A DNA stretch of 19,241 nucleotides from assembly GCA_964610765.1 (NCBI GenBank), contig CAZSWS010000059.1:1-19241 (forward strand). Reading direction: 5' to 3'. The stretch's first letter is position 1. Every line of letters begins with the position of its first letter. This DNA is from CAZSWS01 sp964610765. GTDB taxonomy: Bacteria; Bacteroidota; Bacteroidia; Bacteroidales; Tannerellaceae. A program made the position numbers and the translations under genes. This document shows, in pieces, positions 1 through 6,091 of the stretch. The notes under the pieces are model-generated. The model did no database searches. It had not been told where the DNA came from and saw nothing but the letters and a program-made list of their open reading frames with translations.

Positions 1-95
1 GGTCCTTCCGGTCCAGGAGGCCCCATGGGTCCTTCCGGTCCTTCGCACGAAATCATAAATGCGGCTAAAAACAATAGTGTCAAAATCTTTTTCAT
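1..95 (-). CDS. Collagen-like repeat lipoprotein, N-terminal fragment (runs off window)
   Basis: Reading the minus strand from the ATG at 95-93 gives an open frame to the window edge. Residues 1-16 are a basic start and a hydrophobic stretch (MKKILTLLFLAAFMIS) followed by Cys17, a lipoprotein signal peptide of Bacteroides type. From Cys17 the chain is Glu and then Gly-Pro-Glu, Gly-Pro-Met, Gly-Pro-Pro, Gly-Pro-Glu, Gly-Pro: unbroken collagen-type Gly-X-Y triplets. The protein is therefore a lipid-anchored envelope protein whose mature N-terminus is a collagen-like stalk. What follows the repeats lies outside the window, so its function cannot be told. It starts 28 bases after the stop of the split-barrel gene on the same strand and may be cotranscribed with it. 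The opposite strand is also open here, but only because GGN-CCN triplets are open in both directions. Confidence 0.8.
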   Translation of the reverse strand, partial: MKKILTLLFLAAFMISCEGPEGPMGPPGPEG

Positions 96-123
96 ATCGA
101 TATGCTTAAAATTAGTATTCACT

Positions 124-594
124 TTATTCGTGGGGAGCACCAAACTCGCGACCGGTCATCCGGTCTGCCTGCACTTCCCATATCTTTACATTCTTCACGG
201 CAGGTTCAGAGTAGGTAAACTGCTTGTCGGAGTACTGCTTCATAATGATATCCAGCACTTCCCGTTTTCTTTCGAAGTTATCTACAAAACGCACTTCTCC
301 TTGCACAATAACGCTTTGTGTATGTGTTCGGTAGCTACAGGCCACTTCCGGATGTTGAAACACCAGCTTATAGTCTGTACTAAAGGTTATACAAATACGT
401 GGGTTGCGATTTATAATGGAGACAGTTCGTCCTTCAGGTGCTGAATGCAAGTAGATTACACCATCTTTATAGCCAAAGTTCATTGGTATCACATAGGGAG
501 AACCATCAACATCAGCCATACCTACAAAGCACATCCGGCATTGAGCGATAACGGACTCCATTTTTTCTTTCTCGGTATAAACCAACGTTTTCAT
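124..594 (-). CDS. Pyridoxamine 5'-phosphate oxidase-related (NimA-like) flavin-binding protein
   Basis: A 156-residue protein of the FMN-binding split-barrel fold related to pyridoxamine phosphate oxidase (NimA/COG3467 type). Typical parts are visible: an N-terminal helix, the strand segment CRMCFVGMADVDGSPYVIPM (about residues 19-38), GVIYLHSAPEGR (45-56), and CSYRTHTQSVIVQGEV (86-101). Family members bind flavin; some Nim proteins are linked to nitroimidazole resistance, but most chromosomal copies have no assigned substrate, so no specific reaction is claimed. The frame is open further upstream only to a TTG at 624. I chose the ATG at 594 because homologues start close to this point and because a -7 promoter element lies at 622-629, inside the longer reading. 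Cytoplasmic; no signal peptide. Confidence 0.85.
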   Translation of the reverse strand: MKTLVYTEKEKMESVIAQCRMCFVGMADVDGSPYVIPMNFGYKDGVIYLHSAPEGRTVSIINRNPRICITFSTDYKLVFQHPEVACSYRTHTQSVIVQGEVRFVDNFERKREVLDIIMKQYSDKQFTYSEPAVKNVKIWEVQADRMTGREFGAPHE

Positions 595-621
595 GCTATA
601 ACTAAACGACTTTTCAGTACA

Positions 622-629
622 CAAACATA
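622..629 (-). promoter_or_regulatory. Bacteroides -7 promoter element for the NimA-like gene
   Basis: On the minus strand this reads TATGTTTG, a perfect match to the Bacteroides primary-sigma -7 consensus TAnnTTTG. Transcription would begin near 615, giving a leader of about 20 bases to the ATG at 594. The -33 box is poor (GTGT about 18 bases upstream). Confidence 0.5.
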
Positions 630-830
630 CTTATTTTTATTGTTTTAACACGATGATGCCCCTAGTTATTTGAAAAAAGGAAACATAATTCTGCAAAACT
701 CATGCAATGAGTAAGGAAGAGTTTCTATAATGAAGCCGTATGGATTATGAAATTTTGGTTTGGCTGCTGATAGTTTGTTACAATGATAGGGGGTTTTAGG
801 CAAAGACTAGGGGTTAAAAAAACAGTTTGA

Positions 831-947
831 TAGGGACAACTCATCTTTTAACCCTCGTCGAAAGCTCTTTTAACGTTCGTCGAAATAGCTCTTGAGCCTC
901 GTTGAAAGCTCTTTCAACCCGGGTTAAAAGATGAATTGAATAGACCC
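831..947. repeat. Array of inverted heptamers at 11-nt period within a long inverted repeat
   Basis: After the 11-base leader TAGGGACAACT (831-841), heptamers start every 11 bases at 846, 857, 868, 879, 890, 901, 912 and 923: TTTTAAC, GTCGAAA, TTTTAAC, GTCGAAA, TCTTGAG, GTTGAAA, TTTCAAC, GTTAAAA. Orientation alternates and each pair is separated by exactly 4 bases. The leader's last seven bases (GACAACT, 835) keep the same phase. The outermost parts form an exact 14-bp inverted repeat (841-854 with 921-934), and heptamers 2-7, 3-6 and 4-5 are also roughly complementary. The block can therefore fold as one long stem or as a row of tetraloop hairpins. The same region also reads as three imperfect 22-nt tandem repeats (854-919). 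A second array with the same leader and period but different heptamers ends the window. Confidence 0.85.
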
Positions 948-1038
948 TTTTTCTTTATTGGGTAGGGTGTGTCAACCGGATGGGTAGATTGAAATGCAGA
1001 AACCGATCCAGGCATAACGTGATAGACTCTAAGGAAGA

Positions 1039-1500
1039 TTAAAGATATGGTTTGAGCAAAGCGATTCTTTGCCGGTCTTTTTCTCGACCAAATAAAGATA
1101 ATAGACGTACTTGTTCCTTCAAAGTCGGCACCTTTACCAACAACCGACCAATAGACAAAACCTCATAAGCATGCACAAGTACCGGTTTCCATTCACCATC
1201 TTTTCTAATTTCCAAATCACCCATTACTTCTACATCCATCAGTGGTAAACGAAAACGTGCAAAGTCTGATCGAAACAAATCATCTTCTTTCGTTACAGGA
1301 TTCACTTCCTGATAGTTTGCCAAAAGTCTCTGAAGTGTTTTAGCTCCTGCACGATTAGTCAAAAGGTCAATATCCGTCGTATTCCCTATTTCAACGTCCA
1401 TTAATAAAAGTGCTGAACCACCTATCAGGTAATATTCACCAGGTATCTGGAGCAATTCATCTGCTATACTAAGCAATGTTGCTATGATCTGTTCTTTCAT
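1039..1500 (-). CDS. Nucleotidyltransferase-fold protein (solo, function unknown)
   Basis: A 153-residue protein with the minimal nucleotidyltransferase signature: a helix, then YLIGGSALLL (residues 24-33) and TDIDLL (42-47) giving the paired acidic residues Asp43 and Asp45, with a possible third acid in MDVEVM around residue 89. This is the hG[GS]...DxD pattern of polymerase-beta-like nucleotidyltransferases such as MNT and AbiEii-type proteins. The C-terminal part (KVPTLKEQVRLLSLFGREKD) is helical and basic. No HEPN or other toxin partner lies beside it: the neighbours are non-coding DNA and, upstream, a terminator. It could be a degraded or stand-alone member rather than one half of a toxin-antitoxin pair. 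The start ATG is at 1500. The substrate is unknown. Confidence 0.7.
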   Translation of the reverse strand: MKEQIIATLLSIADELLQIPGEYYLIGGSALLLMDVEIGNTTDIDLLTNRAGAKTLQRLLANYQEVNPVTKEDDLFRSDFARFRLPLMDVEVMGDLEIRKDGEWKPVLVHAYEVLSIGRLLVKVPTLKEQVRLLSLFGREKDRQRIALLKPYL

Positions 1501-1640
1501 TAGCTACTCTTTTTTGAACCCAAGATACAAAAACACAAATAGTTATCATGCATGGATATCTATAAAAACAAGAGAATATGACATAGTTTATGCTTTATGA
1601 AGTGAAGCATGATTTTTTGTTAAATCACGCAAGCCCATGA

Positions 1641-1690
1641 AAATAAAAAGCCTGTATAAACATCCATTGAATGATGCTTATACAGGCTTT
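1641..1690 (-). terminator. Intrinsic terminator of the sigma factor/DUF4252 operon
   Basis: A perfect 13-bp stem, AAAGCCTGTATAA (1647-1659) with TTATACAGGCTTT (1678-1690), with a smaller CATC/GATG stem in the loop. On the minus strand the stem is followed by TTTTTATTTT. It lies 19 bases beyond the stop of the last DUF4252 gene, as expected for the operon end. Confidence 0.85.
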
Positions 1691-1708
1691 CCTTATAATA
1701 CGCTGTTG

Positions 1709-2167
1709 CTATTTTTTCTGATTCGTTATTTCCTGAATTTCTTTCAGTGTAAAGTTTCCCAGTAGTTGCATTACGGTATATTCTTTTGCACCCGATGAAG
1801 TCATAACAAGCTCTTTAACTCGCTCTCCATTCTTTAGAATATAAAAATTCACTCGGGTCGAATCATCTTTTATCCGCATCAACTCTTCATATTTTCCGGT
1901 TAGAAGCTTGTTAAAATCCTTTTTCAATGACTCAGCATGCTCTTCTTTATCCGTCTTTAGTATTTGCAATGATTCTATTTTCCCTTTCAGGTTCACTAAG
2001 TTTAAACCACCGGTTTCTACACTAGGCATCATTTCAAACATGGATTTAGATATAAAGACCGAAGTTATTCCATCCTTATCAGCATATTTATCGAATAAGT
2101 TCTTTTGCCCAAAAAGCGTTGTTCCGCATGTTAATAAAAAGGCTATACACAGTAATTTAATCTTCAT
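1709..2167 (-). CDS. DUF4252 protein, secreted (second copy in operon)
   Basis: A 152-residue protein with a signal peptide (basic start, hydrophobic LLCIAFLLTCGTTLFG, probable cleavage before or after Gln21). The mature part begins FDKYADKDGITSVFISKSMFEMM, the beginning typical of the DUF4252 family. It continues with a helix around the EEHAESLKKDFNKLL segment and ends in a strand-rich half (RVNFYILKNGERVKELVMTS). It is the fourth and last gene of the operon, 30 bases after the probable anti-sigma gene and before a strong terminator. DUF4252 proteins are exported and common in Bacteroidetes, often beside ECF sigma factors; their role is unknown. It is only distantly similar to the first-gene copy, so the pair probably arose by old duplication. 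Confidence 0.8.
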   Translation of the reverse strand: MKIKLLCIAFLLTCGTTLFGQKNLFDKYADKDGITSVFISKSMFEMMPSVETGGLNLVNLKGKIESLQILKTDKEEHAESLKKDFNKLLTGKYEELMRIKDDSTRVNFYILKNGERVKELVMTSSGAKEYTVMQLLGNFTLKEIQEITNQKK

Positions 2168-2197
2168 ATATATGTTTTTATTTGTATCTGTTTAATA

Positions 2198-2704
2198 CTA
2201 TTTAGGCTGATTAACCAGCTTGTTTATTTTTTTATTGGCATTTTGCATCTCTTGTTGTGTATACTCGACCTGCACCAACCCCTTGTTTAAGTTTGTCGAA
2301 ATCATGGTCAATGCCTCTGAAGCCACCCGACTAGCTTCTATTGGATCATCGAACGTATCGGAAGGCATCCCTTGTTGTTCAGCATTGAAAACGAACAAAC
2401 CCACAAGGGCTAGTAAGGCAGCCGCTACACTTCCACCCCACAAGGAGCGAAGCTTGAGTCGCTTCCCGGCTTTCTCTTGAGTCGAAAGTGTATCCACATA
2501 CTGTTCTAGCCGTTCAGAAACTCCTTGAGGCAAACTATCTGCAGCCATTTCAGACAGGGCTATGAAAAGCTTACGTTCGTTTTCCCAGCCAACGGTCTGA
2601 CCTTGTTCAGAGCGAAAGAAATCGGTCAAAAGCTGTTCTTCTTCTACGCTGGTATTTCCGGCATAAAATGAAGCGAGTATCTTTTCTATTCTTTTATTAT
2701 CCAT
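2198..2704 (-). CDS. Single-pass membrane protein, probable anti-sigma factor
   Basis: A 168-residue protein. Residues 1-85 look cytoplasmic and helical (RIEKILASFYAGNTSVEEEQLLTDFF resembles the N-terminus of FecR-type anti-sigma proteins). One transmembrane segment follows at about residues 88-106 (LWGGSVAAALLALVGLFVF), and the C-terminal 60 residues would be periplasmic, ending in an Asn/Gln/Lys-rich helix. There is no FecR domain or zinc-binding motif. The gene overlaps the sigma-factor gene by 8 bases (ATGGATAA), so the two are translationally coupled. This placement and topology are the reasons for calling it the cognate anti-sigma factor; there is no direct proof. An ECF sigma with an Asn-rich partner (EcfO/Reo) is known in B. 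fragilis, but whether this is its counterpart cannot be judged here. Confidence 0.65.
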   Translation of the reverse strand: MDNKRIEKILASFYAGNTSVEEEQLLTDFFRSEQGQTVGWENERKLFIALSEMAADSLPQGVSERLEQYVDTLSTQEKAGKRLKLRSLWGGSVAAALLALVGLFVFNAEQQGMPSDTFDDPIEASRVASEALTMISTNLNKGLVQVEYTQQEMQNANKKINKLVNQPK

Positions 2705-3203
2705 GGCTATACAACTTATTAAACTGTTCTTTTATCGACTTTCTGGCACGAGAGAGCAACACGCGTACATTCGCTGCTGTCAATCCGGTTATTTCACTAA
2801 TTTGTTCAAACTCGTAGGCGTTAAAGCTACGCAACCTTACTACCTTTCGCTGATTCTCCGGAAGTTGCTCTATAATAGTTTGCAACTGCTTTACTACATC
2901 CTTTGTCATCATCTCCTTTTCGGGTGTCATCTGATCTGCTACTTGTTCAAAAGCCTCTTCGCCTTCTCTTCTTTTTCTCACAGCCGACCGTAACATATCC
3001 AAACTTAAATGCTTTACCATTGTGACAGCATAGGCTTCCGGATTTTTGACTTGCTCCAGTTCTTTCCTTTTTATCCAAAGCTTACTGTATGTCTCCTGTA
3101 GCACATCTTCTGCATCTTGTTTATCCTCTAGCAGTGCATAAGCCACATGAAAAAGCTTCGTATGAAAACCGAGATACCGCTTTTTAAACTCATCTGCCTC
3201 CAT
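2697..3203 (-). CDS. RNA polymerase ECF-type sigma-70 factor
   Basis: A 168-residue sigma factor with the two ECF domains only. Region 2 runs about residues 10-80, with DAEDVLQETYSKLW (30-43) the conserved core-binding and -10 reading part. Region 4 runs about 105-165, with LPENQRKVVRLRSFNAYEFE and the helix-turn-helix ISEITGLTAANVRVLLSRARKSIKE. The length is normal for the family. It overlaps the upstream DUF4252 gene by 14 bases and the downstream membrane protein by 8, so it sits in the middle of a coupled operon. The promoter-like sequence before the operon has ECF character, which suggests autoregulation. The signal it answers is unknown; exported DUF4252 proteins on both sides suggest an envelope condition. 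Confidence 0.92.
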   Translation of the reverse strand: MEADEFKKRYLGFHTKLFHVAYALLEDKQDAEDVLQETYSKLWIKRKELEQVKNPEAYAVTMVKHLSLDMLRSAVRKRREGEEAFEQVADQMTPEKEMMTKDVVKQLQTIIEQLPENQRKVVRLRSFNAYEFEQISEITGLTAANVRVLLSRARKSIKEQFNKLYSHG

Positions 3204-3657
3204 CCGTATGCTTCGAAGTGATTTTCTGAATATCAGATGGCTTAATCTTTCCTTGCACCCTGACTATTGCAGGAGATTTGCCGGATGTTAGTACCACTAC
3301 TTCTTCAACAAAATCTTTCTTAAACCTTACCATCACCTTGGTTCGTCCACTATCATCACCGGTTGAAACCACCGTTTCATACCGTTTGTCTTTTAGGTCT
3401 TTCATCGTCTTATGAAAACTTTGCTTATCTTCTTCTTTACAGTTGGAGAGTGAAAAAACATCTATGTGTTTCACTCCATACGTTTCTGCAAAAAGGCTGC
3501 CTACTTTCATAAAAAAACTATTCAAGTTCACGCATTCAACACTATTCTTCTTGGAATACTCAGCTACAAACTGTTTCACATTCCTCTGTCCGTAAGTCGT
3601 TTGCACAAAAAACATGGCTAGCATTACAAACAAATATTTACATACATTCGTTCTCAT
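3190..3657 (-). CDS. DUF4252 protein, secreted (first gene of sigma operon)
   Basis: A 155-residue protein with an N-terminal signal peptide (YLFVMLAMFFVQTTYG, likely cut near Gln24). The mature domain begins VKQFVAEYSKKNSVECVNLNSFFMKVGS, continues with VKHIDVFSLSNCKEEDKQSFHKTMKDL and ends with strands (TKVMVRFKKDFVEEVVVLTSG). This matches the DUF4252 pattern in order and length. It leads the four-gene operon, about 60 bases after a predicted ECF-type start site, and its stop lies inside the sigma-factor start. Role unknown; probably periplasmic or surface. Two Cys residues in the mature part (Val-Glu-Cys and Asn-Cys-Lys) could form a disulphide, which the second copy lacks. Confidence 0.8.
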   Translation of the reverse strand: MRTNVCKYLFVMLAMFFVQTTYGQRNVKQFVAEYSKKNSVECVNLNSFFMKVGSLFAETYGVKHIDVFSLSNCKEEDKQSFHKTMKDLKDKRYETVVSTGDDSGRTKVMVRFKKDFVEEVVVLTSGKSPAIVRVQGKIKPSDIQKITSKHTDGGR

Positions 3658-3723
3658 TGTTTTACTTTTAGCTGTTTAGACCTTAATTCATTGAGCGCGC
3701 TTCCTTGAGCTGTTCATATACAA

Positions 3724-3750
3724 GACGAAACAGCCTGCACAAATGTTACA
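3724..3750 (-). promoter_or_regulatory. ECF-type promoter of the DUF4252-sigma operon
   Basis: On the minus strand the sequence reads TGTAAC (3750-3745), a 17-base spacer, then CGTC (3727-3724). An AAC-containing -35 and a CGTC -10 at 16-17 bases are typical of ECF sigma promoters in general and unlike the primary Bacteroides TAnnTTTG type. Transcription would start near 3716, about 59 bases before the first ATG. Copies of GAACAGC or its inverse (GCTGTTTC) lie before, within and after the core, which could be a further regulatory site. The assignment rests on pattern and context only. Confidence 0.5.
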
Positions 3751-3781
3751 AGCTGTTCCATTTTTCTCTTATCTATTCGCA

Positions 3782-3812
3782 TCTACCTAAAAAAACCTAT
3801 ATTTAAGGTAGA
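3782..3812 (-). terminator. Possible terminator after the GH88 gene
   Basis: Immediately after the GH88 stop, the minus strand has a 7-bp stem, TCTACCT (3812-3806) with AGGTAGA (3788-3782). Inside the loop lies a smaller ACCT/AGGT stem followed by seven T residues. Either the inner stem plus T tract or the outer stem could end transcription. The stems are weak. Confidence 0.4.
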
Positions 3813-3813
3813 C

Positions 3814-5013
3814 TTACTTCTTTTCCAGCACTTTTTTCATGCGGAGCAAGGCTTCTACATAATAATAGTCAGCATAAGTGAGCGGCACATCCACTTCAGA
3901 ATTACCGGGAAAACTTCCGGTCGAATGCATCAAGGTGAAATGGCAGTTCGAACCTACCTCAGCCAAATAATTTGGAGAGCTCAACGACCGAAGCATATCC
4001 TCGGCGAGCTGCAAGTAATCTTTTGACTTGGCTGATGCTGCATCCAGCTGACTAAGTTCTATTAATGCAGATGCTATAATAGCTGCTGCTGAGGCATCAC
4101 GGGGTTCATCAGGGATATTGGGAGCATCAAAATCCCAATAAGGTATTTTATCTTCCGGTAAATTTGGATGATTCATTACGAATGAAGCTATTTGATGAGC
4201 CAAGTCCAAATAAGCTTGACGACCTGTTTCTCTATACATCATTACATATCCATATAACGCCCATGCCTCACCTCTTGCCCAAGCTGATGCATCATTATAT
4301 CCTTGATGGGTCACTTTTTTCTCCGGCAAGGCAGTGATGGTATCATATGACACGACGTGATACGTACTAAAATCATCTCTAAAGTGGTATTGGAGCGTTT
4401 TGTCTGCATGCGATACAGCCATCTCCTCTAATCGAACATCGCCTCCTTCACGGGCTGCCCACAGCAAAAACTCCAGATTCATCATGTTGTCAATTATCAC
4501 CGGAAATTGCCATACTTTTTTATTGAAGTCCCAAGAGCGCATTAAACCTATATGCTCATTATAACGGGTAGCTAGCGACTGTGCTCCTGTCAATAAGATA
4601 TCTTTATATTGCGAATTTCCCGTCAAACGGTATCCGTTACCAAAACTGTTGTATAGCATAAACCCCAAATCATGTGTGTTTGTAAAATGCTTCGCCGGTT
4701 CAACACGTGCAGTAAATAGCTCAGCATAATGCTCTAACTCAGGCGTCTGCATATCTTCGTATAAATACCACAATTGACCGGGAAAGAATCCACAACACCA
4801 CCAATGATTAGTACTCGTTTCAAGCGAGTCGTTTTTGATGCTTTTAGGAAACAATCCTTCTTTATGCTCTAAGCTTTTAGCCATCAGCAAAGCTTGTTCT
4901 GCCGAACGTTTCAGCCCTCTGTCAATGACTTTATTTATCGGTTCGACACCTTGCATACATGATATGCAAAAAAACAATGGAAGCAATAATAAGTATGGTA
5001 CTATTCGTTTCAT
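3814..5013 (-). CDS. GH88-family unsaturated glucuronyl hydrolase, lipoprotein
   Basis: A 399-residue lipoprotein: signal peptide MKRIVPYLLLLPLFFCIS with Cys19 as the probable lipid site. The rest is an (alpha/alpha)6 barrel of glycoside hydrolase family 88. Recognisable parts are the WWCCGFFPGQLWYLYE segment (residues 71-86), HDLGFMLYNSFG (114-125), IIDNMMNLEFLLWAA (173-187) and HQGYNDASAWARGEAWALYGY. Asp115 and Asp175 correspond to the two catalytic aspartates of characterised unsaturated glucuronyl hydrolases. The family removes the unsaturated uronic acid left by polysaccharide lyases, by hydration of its double bond. No lyase, SusC/SusD or sulfatase lies nearby, so the natural polysaccharide is unknown. 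The frame extends to a TTG at 5037, but the ATG at 5013 gives a normal signal peptide. The closely related GH105 is less likely given the FFPG-LW motif. Confidence 0.85.
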   Translation of the reverse strand: MKRIVPYLLLLPLFFCISCMQGVEPINKVIDRGLKRSAEQALLMAKSLEHKEGLFPKSIKNDSLETSTNHWWCCGFFPGQLWYLYEDMQTPELEHYAELFTARVEPAKHFTNTHDLGFMLYNSFGNGYRLTGNSQYKDILLTGAQSLATRYNEHIGLMRSWDFNKKVWQFPVIIDNMMNLEFLLWAAREGGDVRLEEMAVSHADKTLQYHFRDDFSTYHVVSYDTITALPEKKVTHQGYNDASAWARGEAWALYGYVMMYRETGRQAYLDLAHQIASFVMNHPNLPEDKIPYWDFDAPNIPDEPRDASAAAIIASALIELSQLDAASAKSKDYLQLAEDMLRSLSSPNYLAEVGSNCHFTLMHSTGSFPGNSEVDVPLTYADYYYVEALLRMKKVLEKK

Positions 5014-5077
5014 AAGGCGATGATTTAGTATTCTCAAAAGGTTTAATCACAACAAACTACCTGAGTGTGTGCGATTA

Positions 5078-5107
5078 CAAAGATACCTTTTTCCGTAGAG
5101 GAACAAT
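5078..5107 (-). promoter_or_regulatory. Bacteroides-type promoter of the GH88 gene
   Basis: The minus strand carries ATTG (5107-5104, -33-like), an 18-base gap and TATCTTTG (5085-5078), a perfect TAnnTTTG -7 box. The start site would fall near 5071, leaving a leader of about 58 bases before the ATG at 5013. Confidence 0.65.
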
Positions 5108-5146
5108 AAAAAGAGCTTTTAAAAATTCAAGAAATGCATATAAGGG

Positions 5147-5175
5147 TTTATTTTGAAGAATAATACGTACTTTTA
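5147..5175 (+). promoter_or_regulatory. Candidate promoter of the creatininase-family gene
   Basis: TTTA (5147-5150), a 17-base gap and TACTTTTA (5168-5175), one mismatch from TAnnTTTG in the -7 box. The start would be about 18 bases before the ATG at 5200. It lies back to back with the GH88 promoter. Confidence 0.35.
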
Positions 5176-5199
5176 GAACCATAAATCACCCTATCAGCA

Positions 5200-5970
5200 A
5201 TGGAAAAAACAGCTTTTGACATCACGCAATCAAACTATTTTGACATTAAACAGCATACATACGAATATGCAGTACTCCCTTGGGGAGCCACCGAGCCACA
5301 TAACTATCATTTACCCTATCTAACTGATTGCTATCTGGCTCATCATATCAGCATTGATGCTGTACAAGTCGCCTATGAGAGCAAGCATATAAAAGGAATG
5401 GTCTTGCCTTATATCCCTTTGGGATCGCAAAACCCGGGACAGTTTGACTACCCTTTTTGCTTACATGGCAGCTACCAAACTCAGTTTTCAATATTGAAAG
5501 ACATCGCTTCTTCTCTGCTCCGTCAACAGATATATAAGCTATTTATCGTCAACGGACACGGAGGAAACAGCTTCAAGAATATGGTAAGAGATTTAGCCTA
5601 TGAAATGCCAAACTTACTGATAGTGGTTGTAGATTGGTTTAAAGTTGAACCCCAGGCTTCATACTTTGACAATGCGGACGACCATGCCGGCGAGATGGAA
5701 ACATCTGTTTTGATGCATTACCGTCCCGAATTGGTTAACTTGAGTTTAGCGGGAGATGGCAAACAGTTCCCTTTCAAGAGTCAAGCTCTACAAGCAGGCA
5801 CAGGTTGGACACCCAGGTTATGGACACGCGTATCAAAAGACACCGGCATTGGTAATCCTTCACAATCTACCGCCGAAAAAGGCAAACGCTATGCAGAAAT
5901 AGTGGTGCGGAAGATAGCTCAACTCATTATTGAAGTGGTTACACAAGAACTATACACAGATGAAGAGTAG
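5200..5970 (+). CDS. Creatininase-family metal-dependent amidohydrolase
   Basis: A 256-residue cytoplasmic protein of the creatininase superfamily. The metal site is readable: LPWGATEPHNYHLPYLTD gives Glu32, His34 and Asp43 with exactly the spacing of creatininase (E-x-H-x8-D); IVNGHGGN (116-123) supplies His120; and DDHAGEMETS (160-169) supplies the last acidic ligand, Glu167 or nearby. Superfamily members cleave cyclic or linear amides (creatinine, formamides, mycofactocin precursor), so the fold is sure but the substrate is not. It is transcribed away from the GH88 gene and ends 121 bases before the argR promoter region in the same direction. There is no terminator between them that I can see, so some read-through into argR is possible. 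The family usually runs 240-270 residues, so it is full length. Confidence 0.85.
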   Translation: MEKTAFDITQSNYFDIKQHTYEYAVLPWGATEPHNYHLPYLTDCYLAHHISIDAVQVAYESKHIKGMVLPYIPLGSQNPGQFDYPFCLHGSYQTQFSILKDIASSLLRQQIYKLFIVNGHGGNSFKNMVRDLAYEMPNLLIVVVDWFKVEPQASYFDNADDHAGEMETSVLMHYRPELVNLSLAGDGKQFPFKSQALQAGTGWTPRLWTRVSKDTGIGNPSQSTAEKGKRYAEIVVRKIAQLIIEVVTQELYTDEE

Positions 5971-6049
5971 CGACCTCCTAATCGCTAAAAAAAGAGTCTC
6001 TGCATAAAATCTATAAAAGATACTAAAAAGCTATTTTTATACACATAAA

Positions 6050-6063
6050 TGTATATTTATTCA
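6050..6063. promoter_or_regulatory. ArgR operator (ARG box) upstream of argR, site 1
   Basis: TGTATATTTATTCA matches the ARG-box palindrome TGAATwwwwATTCA at 13 of 14 positions. It covers the -33 region of the argR promoter, where a bound repressor would block RNA polymerase. Centre-to-centre distance to the second box is 42 bp, four helical turns. Confidence 0.7.
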
Positions 6064-6074
6064 TAAAGATGCGC

Positions 6075-6082
6075 TATATTTG
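6075..6082 (+). promoter_or_regulatory. argR: -7 element of the arginine operon promoter
   Basis: TATATTTG is a perfect TAnnTTTG match. The predicted start is near 6089. There is no good -33 box, as is common in Bacteroides; the expected position is occupied by ARG box 1. Confidence 0.65.
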
Positions 6083-6091
6083 CCCGATAAA

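Larger units (their letters stand above)
595..1038. other. Non-coding interval between minus-strand genes
   Basis: No credible gene was found on either strand. The interval holds the promoter of the NimA-like gene at its left end, a small hairpin with 6-bp arms at 698-712 (ACTCAT, gca loop, ATGAGT) and the heptamer array at 831-947 described separately. The rest (713-830 and 948-1038) shows nothing I can name. Confidence 0.7.

Noticed and set aside
25..444. Plus-strand open frame of 139 residues beginning with Gly-Pro-Ser repeats
   Set aside because: It is antisense to the NimA-like gene and to the collagen-like lipoprotein start. The repeats are open in both strands because the GGN/CCN triplet pattern is symmetric; the rest has no family features.
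854..919. Three 22-nt tandem repeats as a CRISPR array
   Set aside because: There are no spacers, the repeats are imperfect and contiguous, and no cas gene is present.
841..934. 14-bp inverted repeats as borders of an invertible promoter
   Set aside because: The enclosed 66 bases are filled by phased heptamers, contain no TAnnTTTG box, and no recombinase is nearby.
1039..1500. Toxin-antitoxin module
   Set aside because: Only one protein is present and no partner frame of suitable size flanks it.
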